Assembly: GCF_000276665.1 (NCBI RefSeq)
Contig: NW_004955425.1
Span: 18,641,870 to 18,705,869 of the forward strand
From: Chinchilla lanigera
Taxonomy: Eukaryota; Chordata; Mammalia; Rodentia; Chinchillidae
Length of the DNA stretch: 64,000 bases
Direction: 5' to 3'
Shown here: positions 23,600 through 35,400 of the stretch, one piece after another
How positions within the stretch are numbered: position 1 is the first letter of the stretch
Layout of the letters: every line of letters starts with the position of its first letter
Notes under the pieces: model-generated
Database searches by the model: none
The model's input: the letters and a program-made list of their open reading frames with translations, nothing else
What the model was told of the DNA's origin: nothing
Program-made: the position numbers and the translations under genes

Positions 23600-25540
23600 T
23601 TCTTCAGTGCAATACTAGAAACTTTAGCCAGAGAGATCAGGCAAGAGAGAAAAACAAAAAGGATGTGTGTAGGAACAGAAAATATAAAAATATCCTTATT
23701 CACATTGACATAGTTTTTTACATAGAAAACTCAAGAAATTGTACCAAAGGACTCAGATATAATAAATAAATTCAGCAAAGTATCAGGGGACAAAATCAAT
23801 ACTGTTCTTACACACCAAAAATGAATCCATAAAAACAGAAATTGGAACAATCCCAATGACAGTAGGTTGAGAAAATCAAATGAACATAAGCAAGGACATG
23901 AAAGATCTCCAAAAGAGAAACTATAGTATTATGAAACTCTGCATAGAGATTGGAGAGGGCATCAGAACATGACAAGGCAGCCCATTTTGGGATAGGCAGG
24001 AAAAATATTGGTCAAAATGGTCACATTATCAAAAATAATATATAGATTCAATGTAATCTCAAGAACACTCTTCGTGGAACTAGAGAAAACAATCTTAAAA
24101 TTTATGTGAAACTAGAAAATACTCAGAAGAGCAAAACACATCCTTAGCAATAAGAGCAAAGCAACATGCACCACAAGGCAATACTTCCAGTTATAAGGCT
24201 ATAATGATAAGAACAGCATGATAATAATACAAAAATAGATGCACTGATCAATGAAGCCCCAGGCACATTCAGCCATTTGATCTTCCACTAAGAGGCTGAA
24301 AACATACACCGAGAAAAGATAACAGCTCTAAGAAATGATGCTGGGAAAGGCAGTTATCCACATGCAGAAGACAGAATAGAAAACCATGTTTCTCATCCTC
24401 TACTGAAATGAAATAAAATAGATAACACTCCTAGATATAAGAGAAACCCTGAAACTACTAGAAGAGAAAGTTGGTGAAACTCTTGAAGGCATAGGCATAT
24501 GCAATGACATTCTGAACAGACCCCAGTTGCACAAGAAATAACACCAACAATCAGCAAATGGGTTTGTACGATATTAGAAGGCATCTGGACAGCAAAGGAA
24601 ACAATCAGCAGAGCACAGAGACAACTTACAGAATGGCAAAAATGTATTTGTCAGCTATTGCTCAGAGGACTTATATCTAGAATTTGTAAAGAACTGAAAA
24701 AGTCCTCCTCCCCCAAATGAAGACCAAATCAAAAAGTGGGCAATTTAAAGGAATAGATTCTCAAGAGAAAAAAGGAAAAATGGGCAATACATTAAGGAAA
24801 AAATGTGCAACATCTTTGGTCATTATATAAATACAAATCAAAACAACACTGAGACTTTAGCTTATACCAGGAAGAATGGCTATCATGAAGAACTCAAAAA
24901 TCAATAAATACTGGAGAGGTTATGGGGACAAATGAACTTGTTTAATCTGTTGGGAGAAATATAAACTAGTACAATTACCATGGGAATCAGTATGGCAAAT
25001 CTTCAAAAACCTAAAAGTAGAAATTCCCAGTTTGACCCAGTTATACCTCTTCTGGACATCTTTGTGGAAAGATGTATTATATATTACAATGATGTATATA
25101 TCCCACAATTATGAACAATTCATAATAGCTAAACCTTTGAAGCAGGGTATGTGTCCATCAAAAGGTTATTGGATATAGCAAATGAAATATACTCACAACA
25201 ATGCAGTACTAATTTAGCCATAAATAAGGATGCATGTGAGTTATTTGTAGAAAAGCAAATACATTTTGCTAAGTGAAATAAATCAGATGCACAAGGTTAG
25301 ATATCAGATAGTTTCTCTTGTATGAGAAATCCAAATGATAAATAATTCAATATGCAAAATACAAGAAAGATGACAGCAAATGGAGATAGATGTTTTGGAT
25401 ATAGGAAGAGAACCTAGGGCTGAAGGAAATGGTTAGGAAGGAAAGAGAAACAGAAGTAAAAAGATCAATATGCTATATATATGCCAATATGCCCTGGTGA
25501 ATAAATTCATTTTATATCACAAACATATACTAAAAAAAAA
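23600..25540 (+). mobile_element. Old L1, ORF2 3' part plus 3' end, 5'-truncated
   Basis: The nucleotide order follows L1 ORF2 from the reverse-transcriptase half: AGAAACTTTAGCCAGAGAGA near 23,618, an ATAAATTCAGCAAAGTATCA block near 23,766, TCAATGTAATCTCAAGAACA near 24,047 and the C-terminal region to about 24,900. The 3' segment then has AAAGGTTATTGGATATAGCA and TGCTAAGTGAAATAAATCAG near 25,270, and an A-run at about 25,532. Frames are broken by many stops and indels, so it is dead. Its 3' end differs from the other L1 copies in the window, which points to an older subfamily. It ends 184 bp from the CTNNA3 exon at 25,724. Confidence 0.88.
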
Positions 25541-25723
25541 TTTGTCAAGTGAAATATGACAAGATTATTGTGCTAGTTTAATTGCATGTACTTTTATACA
25601 AACTCAAGTTGAGTTAGTTCTAACCAGAATCTATCTAAAAGATTTGGTGTTCTAAGCAAAGATACAGCTGCCCTGATAGCATCATTTCCAGCTGTGACAC
25701 TGTAATTGCAGGCCGGTACTCAC

Positions 25724-25858
25724 AGCTGACATGATGAGCTCTCCCCCCAGGTTCTGGATCTCAGCTTTAACTTGGCTGCAGATTTTCAGTTGGTGGGAGT
25801 AGAATTTAATCTGTTCCAGATAGGCCAGCAAGTCCTGTTTGCACGATGGATCTGGACA
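25724..25858 (-). CDS. CTNNA3: Alpha-catenin (probable CTNNA3) internal exon, downstream of the two
   Basis: The next exon of the same gene. On the minus strand it follows a pyrimidine-rich acceptor (GATTCCTACTTAG) and ends GCT before a GTGAGT donor. Its 135 bp are exactly 45 codons, phase 0 at both ends, and open throughout. The peptide starts CPDPSCKQDLLAYLEQIKFY, continues through SHQLKICSQVKAEIQNLGGE and ends LIMSA. The pattern CKQDLLAYL, HQL.IC, VKAE.QNLGGEL is the alpha-catenin signature in the C-terminal five-helix F-actin-binding domain. IKFYSHQLKICSQ replaces what I recall as IALYCHQLNICSK in CTNNA1/2, which favours CTNNA3. Joined to the exon at 37,294 it gives a continuous 80-residue stretch. 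About 80-90 C-terminal residues should follow in one or more exons. I did not find them between here and position 1, so the last intron probably runs beyond the window. Confidence 0.9.
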
Positions 25859-26049
25859 CTAAGTAGGAATCAAAGATAGAAATGAGAAGAGCAAAATAAA
25901 TAAGAGGAAAAACAATGTGAGTAAATATTGGTATTACAGATAGCTGATGAGCCTTTTGGTGAGCTCATTTTCCTACATCTAGCCCATGTAGATTTGGATA
26001 TGCTTCTACCACTAAAATAGTTTGTTCATTTTTCACCCTTTGTTTTGGT

Positions 26050-26690
26050 CAAGGTTTACAAGGGAAAGGATTTAATACAGGACACATTATTTTATAATTT
26101 TCACCCAAACAGTCAAATGTAAAAGAGTGCAGGAGATCTGTCCACACACTAGAGACCCAAAAAATCCAGCTGAGGGCCTGGATCCCACTGCAATGTCCTG
26201 CACAAGTCCAACTGAAGACCTAGAGCCCATTCCAAGGCCCCTCATGGATCCAACTGGAGGCCTACAGCCCATGACAGTGTCTCACACAAGTCTGTATTAA
26301 GGATCTGCACTGAGAAAATGCAAAGGTCAGTGGTGGAAGGTAGAAAGTCTGTATCAGTGGGATGAAGGACCTGGGCCAGCAGGTTGAGGGATCTGCACTG
26401 CAGCCAGGAAGCAATCCTCAAAGTAAGGACCAGCACTCCCTGGAAAAGAACCACAGCCATTCTAATCAACCATGAGGTCCTGAGCTCCTCCAATGATGAT
26501 AACAGCTGAGTTCTTAACAAGAAATCCAGCATGACAAGCTTCTCCAGGGGAATCAACGGCACATCTTCCCCTCCAGTTCTCCTTTTATGCTGTTAGTAAC
26601 AATCCTCAGGTTGGCCTTCCACACCCAGAACCACACTGACTCAGTTCAACTGGATGTTACAAATTGACCACTAGTTAACCTATCACACCC
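26050..26690 (-). mobile_element. Unidentified LTR-like element
   Basis: GC-richer than its flanks and not matched to a family I know. Read on the minus strand it has a TATA-like CATAAAAGG near 26,590, about 300 bp before a set of 42-bp units. LTR promoter architecture is an inference. Two overlapping minus-strand open stretches (106 and 61 codons) lie inside but resemble no protein I know. Edges are approximate and no TSD was found. Confidence 0.4.
26165..26290. repeat. Three tandem 42-bp units
   Basis: Units at 26,165-26,206, 26,207-26,248 and 26,249-26,290, each exactly 42 bp and starting TCCAGCTGAG, TCCAACTGAA and TCCAACTGGA. Units 1 and 3 end CACAAG and ACACAAG. A fourth, degenerate unit may follow. 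They are diverged in sequence but kept in length. Confidence 0.85.
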
Positions 26691-28656
26691 TTAATTACTT
26701 CAGTTTAGACAAAATAAATGTCAAAAGAAGTTTCCAACATGTAAAGGTACAGAAATAAACTGCCTTCAATGTATGATAAACATAGAAACTTCCAGATTAC
26801 ATTTTTTAGGAAAACCCAAAGAAATATTTAAACTGCAATTCTTCCCTTCATCTAGAGTGATGATTAAAATACACCTGGTGATCCATAGTGCTCCATTGTC
26901 TATTTTGTACTATGTACACAGAAATAAATTATCTACAAAAAACACATTATGCAATATTACTGTTGCCATCAAATGTTCTTGGCTATTTACAGACAAAGGA
27001 AACCATGTCCATCTTAGGTAACCACTATGATAGAATAGGAGCTGAGAAACAGCACACATTTCTCAGGGCTGTATTAAATTTTGTTACCAAAGCAGCATCT
27101 GATACTGTTTAATCTTCTGTAAAGAGACCTGGAAAAACACTATAGTTTTAAGTTTTATCTTAGCATTTAAACATTGTGGGTTAGGGTTTAGTCTTTGCAT
27201 TCTTTTTCCTATGTAATGATTGCAGATTTTAAAAAATTTCCCCTGATTCTGCTTTTGATAAATTTTCAAAAGAATGTGGAAATCTAGATACACTTTATAT
27301 GCAAAGCTATTCATCATTGTTGCACTTATAATAGCAAAGTTCATTCCTAACCTAAATGTCCTAAAGTAGTGGAAAGAGTACAAAGGTTTGCCTGTACCAT
27401 GTGGCATTATAGAATCCCAAGAAAGTGAGGCTTTCAAAGGACTGCAGGAACAGGTTTTTGGAACATAAAAAATAAGTATGTATACATTATATATACATTA
27501 CATCCTTATTTTTACTATCTAGTAAAATTCCAATAGTTGTTATTGCTTAGAGAATACCAACAAGATAACCAAGTTCACACAAGTTCAGTATGACACAACC
27601 ATTATAAGTTTGCTCAGGCTACTGTGCCTTGGGAGTAATGCCAGTCTTCTCACCAGCTCCATTTTGTTTAGTAAGTAGTAAATAGCCACTGTGTTTAGTA
27701 CAATCCTATCCTGAATTGACATTCGTATTTGTAAATTGTAGTCTGCTTAGTGTGGATTTTTTCCTTATAGAGCAGCATCACTATAAAATTCCTGATAAAT
27801 TGATTTGCAGCGTAATAATTAGATTTTTGACCAATAGTCAATGCTGCAATTGCTCAAGTGTAAAGAAAATATGCAGTCTTTCCCAAGAGGCTCTCTGAAA
27901 GCCATGATAGAGGAATCTATGATTCCAATAAGGAAAGAATAAGTCAAGTAAAAAGAAAGTTTGAACTTGCACTTCTGAAGTTGAAGGTTACTTGATTGGG
28001 ATTTATCTTACACTTACAGGATTGATGAAAATCTTGGTTATATCTATAGATAGAAGTCAGTATTATAAATGAAGTAGAGAAGCAAATAAGTAAAAAATGT
28101 TCATAAACAAATAAGTAGCAAAATCTCAGGCTATAAAAGTGATTAAAATTCTCCTCGTTGATATTTAGAAAATCTTCCTGAGTGTTGTTAATTGATATGT
28201 AATATTTATAGATATGTATGAGGTAAAGATCTATCTATCCACATAGTGTAATGATCAAGTAAGAGTAATTCTCATTTCTTTCTCCTGAAATGTTATTTAT
28301 TTTTATGCCTCTGAGTTGTTTTATTTTCCTAGAAACAGTAGTAGAAGAATTATTGATTTCTACTTTAGGAATACTCTTCTACTACTGACGAAAACTTTGG
28401 GCCATTTGTAATTCTTGTTTGGAAAAACATCTATTTATTGTATTGGTCATTTTGATTGGATTATTGGGTTTTTTCTTATTATCGATTTACAGAAATCATT
28501 ATATTTTGGATATTATCTCTCTATCAAGTACTTGGTTCACAAACACTTTTTCCTAATCCATAGATTTCTGGATGTAACACTGTATATTGTTATATGATAT
28601 GCATTAAATATACACAGTTTTATAAAAATTTAAAAGTCATTTAATGCTTTTTACAC

Positions 28657-28771
28657 CTTTTACATTTTTGGGGGGATTAAGAGGATTGTTTACTGGAAAT
28701 AAGAAAGACAACAGTTCCTAGATTTCCAGGAGGGTGTCCCAAAAGGGGTGGCCCTATCTTTTACATTTTTG
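28657..28771. repeat. 87-bp segment between 14-bp direct repeats
   Basis: CTTTTACATTTTTG occurs at 28,657-28,670 and 28,758-28,771. The 87 bp between (28,671-28,757) start with a G-run, have no A-rich tail on either strand and match no repeat family known to me. TSD-like, but of unknown origin. Confidence 0.6.
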
Positions 28772-29788
28772 TGTAAATGTAGTAGAAAACTTTGCTCCAT
28801 GGATTTTTAAAACATTTCTGCCCTTGACTTTATTTTTCCTGAATAAAATTTGCATTAAATAACTTTAAAGGAATATTTCCAGGGAATTTTTGGCAAATCA
28901 GTGGTAGGTAGGATATCACAGCAAATTTGGTTATCATTTCCTATTTTATTAAAACGGGAGATGTCAACTAGGATATCTGGTTAGCTCTTTAATGCATGGA
29001 GTTTTAAAATTTAAACTACAATCACAGGTATCATAGGTAATCCTGTAATCTACTACAGGTAAACAGATGGCATGTCAGCATAAGTAATTTTCTCACATTA
29101 AACTACTTTTCACTCTTCTGACAAGCTCCTTGGTAGCAACACAGAGCACATCATTTAGAAATAAGAATAGTAAAAAATGTTCATTCCCTTTCAGTTGAAT
29201 TTTAGAAGTGAATTAGCAAGGTGAACATATTTAAAGACCGTTATTCCATAATCTTGGTAAATTTTTGCCCATACTGGGGAATTAACTTTATTTAAGATGC
29301 ATTTAAAATGACTTTTGCAATAACAGATAACAGTTTAAATTCTGCTAAACTACCAAAGTTTGTTAATGAAAAGTATTAGATGTCATGGTGAAGTTCAAGA
29401 ATAGAAATTTTAAGCAGTGTCATCCTGTGACCTTTCATTCCCAGAGGGTTCATTACTCTACCCTTAACCCAGCCCAAGACCTGTCTCATTTTAGGTTCCT
29501 CAAGATCACAAATCACCTGTGATCTCATCCCTTACTTCACTTTTATTATCTCTTTCCCCCCAGTGAAGGTATCAACGTAAAGTCTCAAAACCAATGCTGC
29601 CCTTCATCTCTATAACCCTCCTCTCTTTCTCCACTTTTCTTCTTTTTTCAGAGCAAAATCTTCTAAAACTATTTCTTTTTCTTCAGCATCAGATTCATTT
29701 ATTTTTCTTATAAGACTTACAAAGTTAATTATGAGATAATAGATTATGCAGATTAAAAATCAGGCTAATAGGCCAAAGAATATATAAA

Positions 29789-29962
29789 GCATTCTTTTAT
29801 CTGAGTAACCAATGTAAAGTAACAATATGTAATACAACCATTGTTAATTTCCTATCACCCTGTTTGAAATTCTGTACCTTTTTTATTGTTTCTGTGTTGT
29901 TTTGTTTATGTCTTCGTGTTTGTTAGTTTACTTTTGTTTCTTTCTCTTTAAAGTAAAATAAA
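29789..29962 (+). mobile_element. L1 3'-UTR fragment with probable TSD
   Basis: Contains AACCATTGTTAATTTCCTAT and TTGTTTCTGTGTTGTTTTGT and ends CTTTAAAGTAAAATAA, like the other L1 3' ends here. Flanks AAAGAATATATAAA (29,775-29,788) and AAAGAATATGTAAA (29,963-29,976) agree in 13 of 14 bases. Confidence 0.8.
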
Positions 29963-30039
29963 AAAGAATATGTAAAACATGTGAGACAATTGTACTAAGT
30001 CAAAGCACACTTCTAGATAAACTGCCTGCCCTGGATCAC

Positions 30040-30701
30040 AGTCTATTTCTTTCTCCATCTTTTTTCCTCTTTTTTTCATAGAAGAGAAACCACGCAATTT
30101 TAAAATTTGGTGTCTTAGTTATTTTACTTAACATTATGGTCTCAAGGTGGATCCATTTGCCTACAAAGGACTCCCGTTTATTCTTTATGGTGGGTAGTAC
30201 ACCACTGTGTATAAATACCACATTTATTTTACCCAGTCATGGTAAGCTGACTCCAAGGTTTAGACATTATGAACTGTGCTGTTATGAACATGCATATGCA
30301 TGTGTCACTGTAATACGATATAGTTAACTATTTGGGGGAGATACCTAAAACAGGAATAGATAAGTTAAGTGGAGTTTCTACTTTTAGTTTTCTGAGGAAA
30401 CTCCGTACTGATTTCCATAGTGTTTGTATCAATTTACAGTTCCACCAAAAATGAAAAAGGGTTCCTTTCTGCCCATAGCTTTAAGCATTTGTTATTGATT
30501 TCTTGATGGCAGCCGTTCTCTCTGGAGTGAGATGACATCTCAGTGTTGTTTCAATTTGCATTTTGTGAACAGCTAGCAGTGTTGAATATTTTTTCTCAAA
30601 TTTATTGGCCATTTGTATTTCTTCACCTGAGAAGTACCTCTTAATTTCAAATATCCATGTTTTCATCGAGTCTCTAAATTTGGCAGATCTATTTTTGGAG
30701 G

Positions 30702-30751
<50 letters not shown>

Positions 30752-31610
30752 TGGATATTAATCCTTTCTCTGAGGAGTAGCTAGGAAATTTTTTCCCATT
30801 ATGCAGGTCTTCTCTTCACTCTGTTGATAGTTTCCTTTCCTATGTAGAAGCTTTTTAATTTGATGTGATCTCATTTGTTGATTCTTGGTATTCTTTCTTG
30901 TGCAACCAGGGTTTCGTTCAGAAAATCTTTGCCTACATCTATGTTTTCAAAAGTATTACCAATTTGTCTCCCAGAATATTAAGTGTTTGTGTTCTAATGT
31001 GTAGAACTTTGATCCATTTTGATTTTGGCTTAGTGCATGGTGAGAGACATGGTTCTATGTTCCACTTGCAGCATGTGAATATCCAGTTTCCAGAACCATT
31101 TGTTAGCTAGGCTGTCTTTCCTCCAGCAAAGGAATTTGGCATCTTTGTCAAAGGTAACGTAGGAGTTTGTGCTGGGCGTTCTTTCTGTATCTTCTCTTCT
31201 TTTGCATCAATTAACAGGTCTTGTTTTGTTTTTCTTTGTTTAACCAATACTACACTGTTTTTATCACTGTATCTTTGTAGCCCTACTTCAAGGCTGGGAC
31301 TATGATGCCTCTGCCTTGCCTTTGTTGCCCAGAACTGCTCTTGGTATTCTAGATCTCTTCTGGTTCCATATGAATTTTGGGATTGCTTTCTCTATTTCTG
31401 TAAGAAATGTTATTGGTATTTAATTGGGACAGTTTTGGAATTATAGCCATTTTGGCTATATAGGTTCTGCCATTCAGGAACAAGCAATATCTTTTCTTTT
31501 TCTGATATGCACTTCAATTTTATTTTTCAGAATAATGTAGTTTCAACTGTAGAGGTCTTTTACTTCCTTGATTAGGTTAACTCCTTAGTCTTTCATTTTT
31601 CTTGAAGCTA
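30040..31610 (-). mobile_element. L1, 3' end and C-terminal ORF2 part, broken
   Basis: The plus strand shows reversed L1 3' sequence and ORF2: TTATTTTACTTAACATTATG, GAACTGTGCTGTTATGAACA, CCATTTGTATTTCTTCACCT, TGTGTTCTAATGTGTAGAAC and TCTGCCATTCAGGAACAAGC. A (TA)n tract lies inside at 30,703. Stops interrupt all frames. It lies next to the plus-strand fragment at 29,789, from which it is separate. Confidence 0.88.
30703..30748. repeat. (TA)23 microsatellite
   Basis: Perfect TA repeat of 46 bp inside the L1 copy; prone to slippage and cruciform formation. Confidence 0.98.
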
Positions 31611-32140
31611 TCATGAACAGTCATCATGATGGAATTGGCTTCAACACCCCAGTCCACAGAATTTTATTTTGTTGATAGCACTTATGGTCTTTCAGTTTCC
31701 AAATGCACTGTGTCTATTATAGGCATTCCCTCATTTCTTATTGAGGTCTTTCATATTCTGACTATTCTACTCACTCAACTCTGCTAAGAGAATTTCCTTT
31801 TCATTCTCCTAAATGCTTTCTTCTAGTTTTATAGAAGTCTTTCTAACTTTCTTTGTAGGAATTTGCTTTTCTCTGCCTGCCCATATTAGCATCACTAGTT
31901 TTTGTCCCGAGCCATTTTCACTCTGACAATCTTCTTGGAGAGGAATAGGCACTGCTTTGGCTCTTGCTGTCATCAGTAGAATACAAATTTCAGATTTCCG
32001 TTATCCAGCCCCATCAATACAAGATCCACATCCTTACTGTATATCTCCTGCCTACTTAAGTATTTTGTCAACACTTCACATTAATACTTATAACTCACAA
32101 CAACTTTCTCTTCCATCTTGCTTACTATAAAAGCTATTTC

Positions 32141-32492
32141 TATGGTTTATATGTGGTTTATTTGTATCTCTTAACATTTCACGTGTTGAAATTCCATTCC
32201 AATTGTGAGCTACTAAGAGGGTGGAAGCTTAATCCTCCCGTGGTGTTTAGAAGTAGAATTAGCAGCAGATGGCTAAGATCTGAGAGGATGGTAGGAGTGA
32301 AGCTCCCGTGATTGAATATGGTAGCTTTACCAGAGCATGAAAGACCAAAACAGACATGTGAAACAGTGTCCCGGGTTTCTGCCCTCACCAGATTTGTAAC
32401 TCTGAACCTCCAAATCTATGGACTCAATAAACCTCTCCTTAGTGTCAAGCCAGCCATCCTCAGGTGTTTTGTTCCAGTAATACACTGAACCA
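32141..32492 (+). mobile_element. MLT1-like (MaLR) solo LTR
   Basis: Starts TATGGTTTATATGTGG, has CACGTGTTGAAATTCCATTC, TCTGCCCTCACCAGATTTGT, a GGACTCAATAAACCTCTCC polyadenylation region and a CCTCAGGTGTTTTGTTCCAG end, in the order of an MLT1/MST-type LTR. No TSD was defined. Confidence 0.75.
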
Positions 32493-35400
32493 GCATTCCT
32501 GTTTGCTCCTTTCTATTAAGCATCTCTGGGGAATTTCTTCTCCTTTGTTCCCCATCTCTGAAACATGATCGGGATTAATTTGTGGTGATTCTATACCTAG
32601 AAATCTCGGCATACCTTGCAATGTTTATTTTGCTACATCTATTTAGGCTGCTATTTGTCAAATTTGAGTTTCCAAAACACAGAATAAAATGTCTAGTGAA
32701 GTATAACTAAACTCACACTGAAGCTGCGGTGTAATAACCATGATGGAGGCTCAAACCCACATGGTCAGGATCGATCAGAGGATCTGTGATGGCTACACTT
32801 GAGAAAATATCATTTGTGAAGGATCTCGAGCTGTAAATGTTGTTTTGTCAAACACTTTACAAACACCTTAAGTTTTGCCAGATGCCTTTAGACTGAAGTT
32901 ATCTTGAGTTTGGAACTGTTTTAAGATCAATTTTAGTTTCAACTTGGTTTTACAGCCATTAAGAAGGTGGCACATACCTTGATACTAAGACAAATTAAAA
33001 ATGATGATTTTTTTTCTTCACCAAAACTCCTTTCCAGTGGCAGAAGTAAAGGAAAATACCCCCAGGGTCCTTTAAATTTTATGATTATGTCTATGGGACA
33101 TTGTCAGAAAAAATAAATTGTCTAAAAGTAATAGATTATAACTAAAAATACCACCTCTCTAATGGCTGAAATTTGTCAGTTAATGAATTGCTGGGTAGAA
33201 CCAAACTTGCAGAAATGTGTTACTCTGCACTTAGAATATGAATGTGGAAAAAATATAATTGAGGCAAATTCTATTTATTTTGGAATTTTGTTAAAAGCAG
33301 GTAGCCAGCTGTTAGGAGAAACCTTCCTCATTTGTTTTCACTTTGAAAACCAAAGAACACACTTTCTCCTACAATCTAAACCTAAATCTTTTATTTCCTG
33401 TGTCATAGCTTTGCCTGCATGAAACTCCCCTTAGTATATAATCACCGCACAACATTTAAGGTACTATTTAAAGGGAAAACCAACAGATTGCATAAAAGGG
33501 AAAAATATCCCATTGAGCAAGAGATTGACTATTACTTGAAAGACGCAAATAGATAAAATATTTTAATATCTAGTTGTATTTAATATCAGAGATGCTGTTA
33601 GACATTTATTTTTATAAAATAGGAGTGCATTAATCTAGAGAACAAATCTGTACACCAAAATCTGTGCTTGAAATACACTTCCGATGAATAATGATCTCAA
33701 TAAACACACTTTCATAAGGTGCATCCTTATAAGATATGTAATAATGACATGGTAAAAGATCCAGATGTTCATTTTCAGTATAGCTTTATTTCAACAAAAA
33801 CTTTGATTCATAATATGATGAAGCAGTTCAAATTAGGCTAGCCACAAATAACACTATATCAAATATCAATATAAATTGCACTTATACTTTGATTTATTCA
33901 TCGATTGTTATGTATATGATTGGGTTGTATTTCTTTGTTTTTCAAATATTTCTTCTCTTGAATTAGTATTAACTGTCAATACACTTCATACTAAAAATTG
34001 ATTTTGAATTATGATTAGATGTTAGTACCTGGTCAAAAGCCTGGATACCTTTGCTTTGACAAAGTAGCAGTGTAAGTGTAATTAGGCTTCAGACGCACCA
34101 TACAGAAGTCAGAAATTCTAATTTTGTTCTCATCTTGTGCACAGCATTTTAGCAGATGTTAATTTTAGTTTTGGCTACCGTTCATCTCCAGTCTAATTGG
34201 GTTATATTGTTTCTGTAACTAATTGAACTCTTTCTGTGCATTATTTCTACCTGAGAGGTTTTAGTTGACTCATCAAACTTAGAATATCTGCTACAATGGT
34301 GAATTACAGTGGGCATTGGCGACACAGAAAGAAATGTGTACAAAGAGCCTGGAATCTTAGATTTATATTCCACTTCTTCAGCTTCATCCTTCTTTTATTC
34401 TTTATTTTTTCCCTTTTTTTCCCTTCTGTTTCTTAAACAACATGCTTAAAAATTTTGATAGCTAAAAGCATTCTGTCCTTCGGGAGCACTATGTCTATTG
34501 AAGACAAATGCATGCCAGAGTGCTACAGGACTTGAGCAAAAATGCCTTGGATTGCATATTTAAATTAAAGCATCACAAGACTTTTCTAAAGTCCAAGAGA
34601 TCTGAGGTGATTGCAGAAAATAAGCTTATCTGGGGGCAATGCATGTTTAAACAAAAGATTTCTATGAACTTGTACCCCATATATAACTACTATTATATAA
34701 CTTTTAACAAAATATTTAATGAGGTGGATATATTAAGTATGATGATTTAATTATAATATCATGTATACATGTAGAAATTATTAGTTCGAGCCTCATATAT
34801 TTGTTTATAATTTGTAAATAATATATTTGTATTAAATATGTATATAATGTATAACAACATAGGCAGCTTCAAAATAAACAGGTTTTAGTTCTCTTTCTAG
34901 TTAGATACAAAAAATTGTCGAGTCGTTAATTTTATCTGGTATATACAATAAATCTATGTTCAAAGGAGAAAGGTAGGGAGGACAAGTCACAAAGGAAAAA
35001 GGACAGGTGAACAGAATTAGGAGCCTCAACTAATCTGATTCATTTCATTCTCTCTACATCTGAACTTTAAAATCATATACAATTAAACTAAAATTTACTA
35101 ATTATGTTTGTATGAACTATGTTATACTATAATGGGTACTTTATATAATTTAAATTCATTCTAGATAGAATTGGAAATTAATTGGTAATTGGTCTTCTGA
35201 CTCTCCAGCAAAAAATTCATGCTAGAGAGCATTGTAAAATTGTTGGAAATTTTAGGTAATTAGATTGATAAATCTAGACAGCAATTAATCTAATAATCTG
35301 GACTCCCCTAGAAAATTATTTTGTAATATGCATAGACAATGAAAATTCCCTTTGTCACATTATCAAATTGATTTTCACAACTGACTTCAAGTATTATTTA

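Larger units (their letters stand above)
1..25723 (-). other. CTNNA3: CTNNA3 intron sequence downstream of the 25.7 kb exon
   Basis: Inferred intron, because the exon at its right border ends in a splice donor and needs further coding exons. Repeats are listed separately. Stretches over 300 bases where I see nothing specific: 1-1,080; 1,400-2,815; 2,943-3,940; 4,350-4,770; 9,200-9,480; 11,313-12,080; 13,280-14,690; 14,840-17,550; 17,680-18,480; 18,840-19,800; 19,965-22,000; 22,730-23,590. The open readings of 60-130 residues in these stretches show no motif or codon pattern that I recognise. Confidence 0.7.

Noticed and set aside
30703..30748. CRISPR-like or satellite array among the tandem repeats of the window
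   Set aside because: All tandem repeats are simple microsatellites or two- or three-copy local duplications; there is no repeat-spacer structure.
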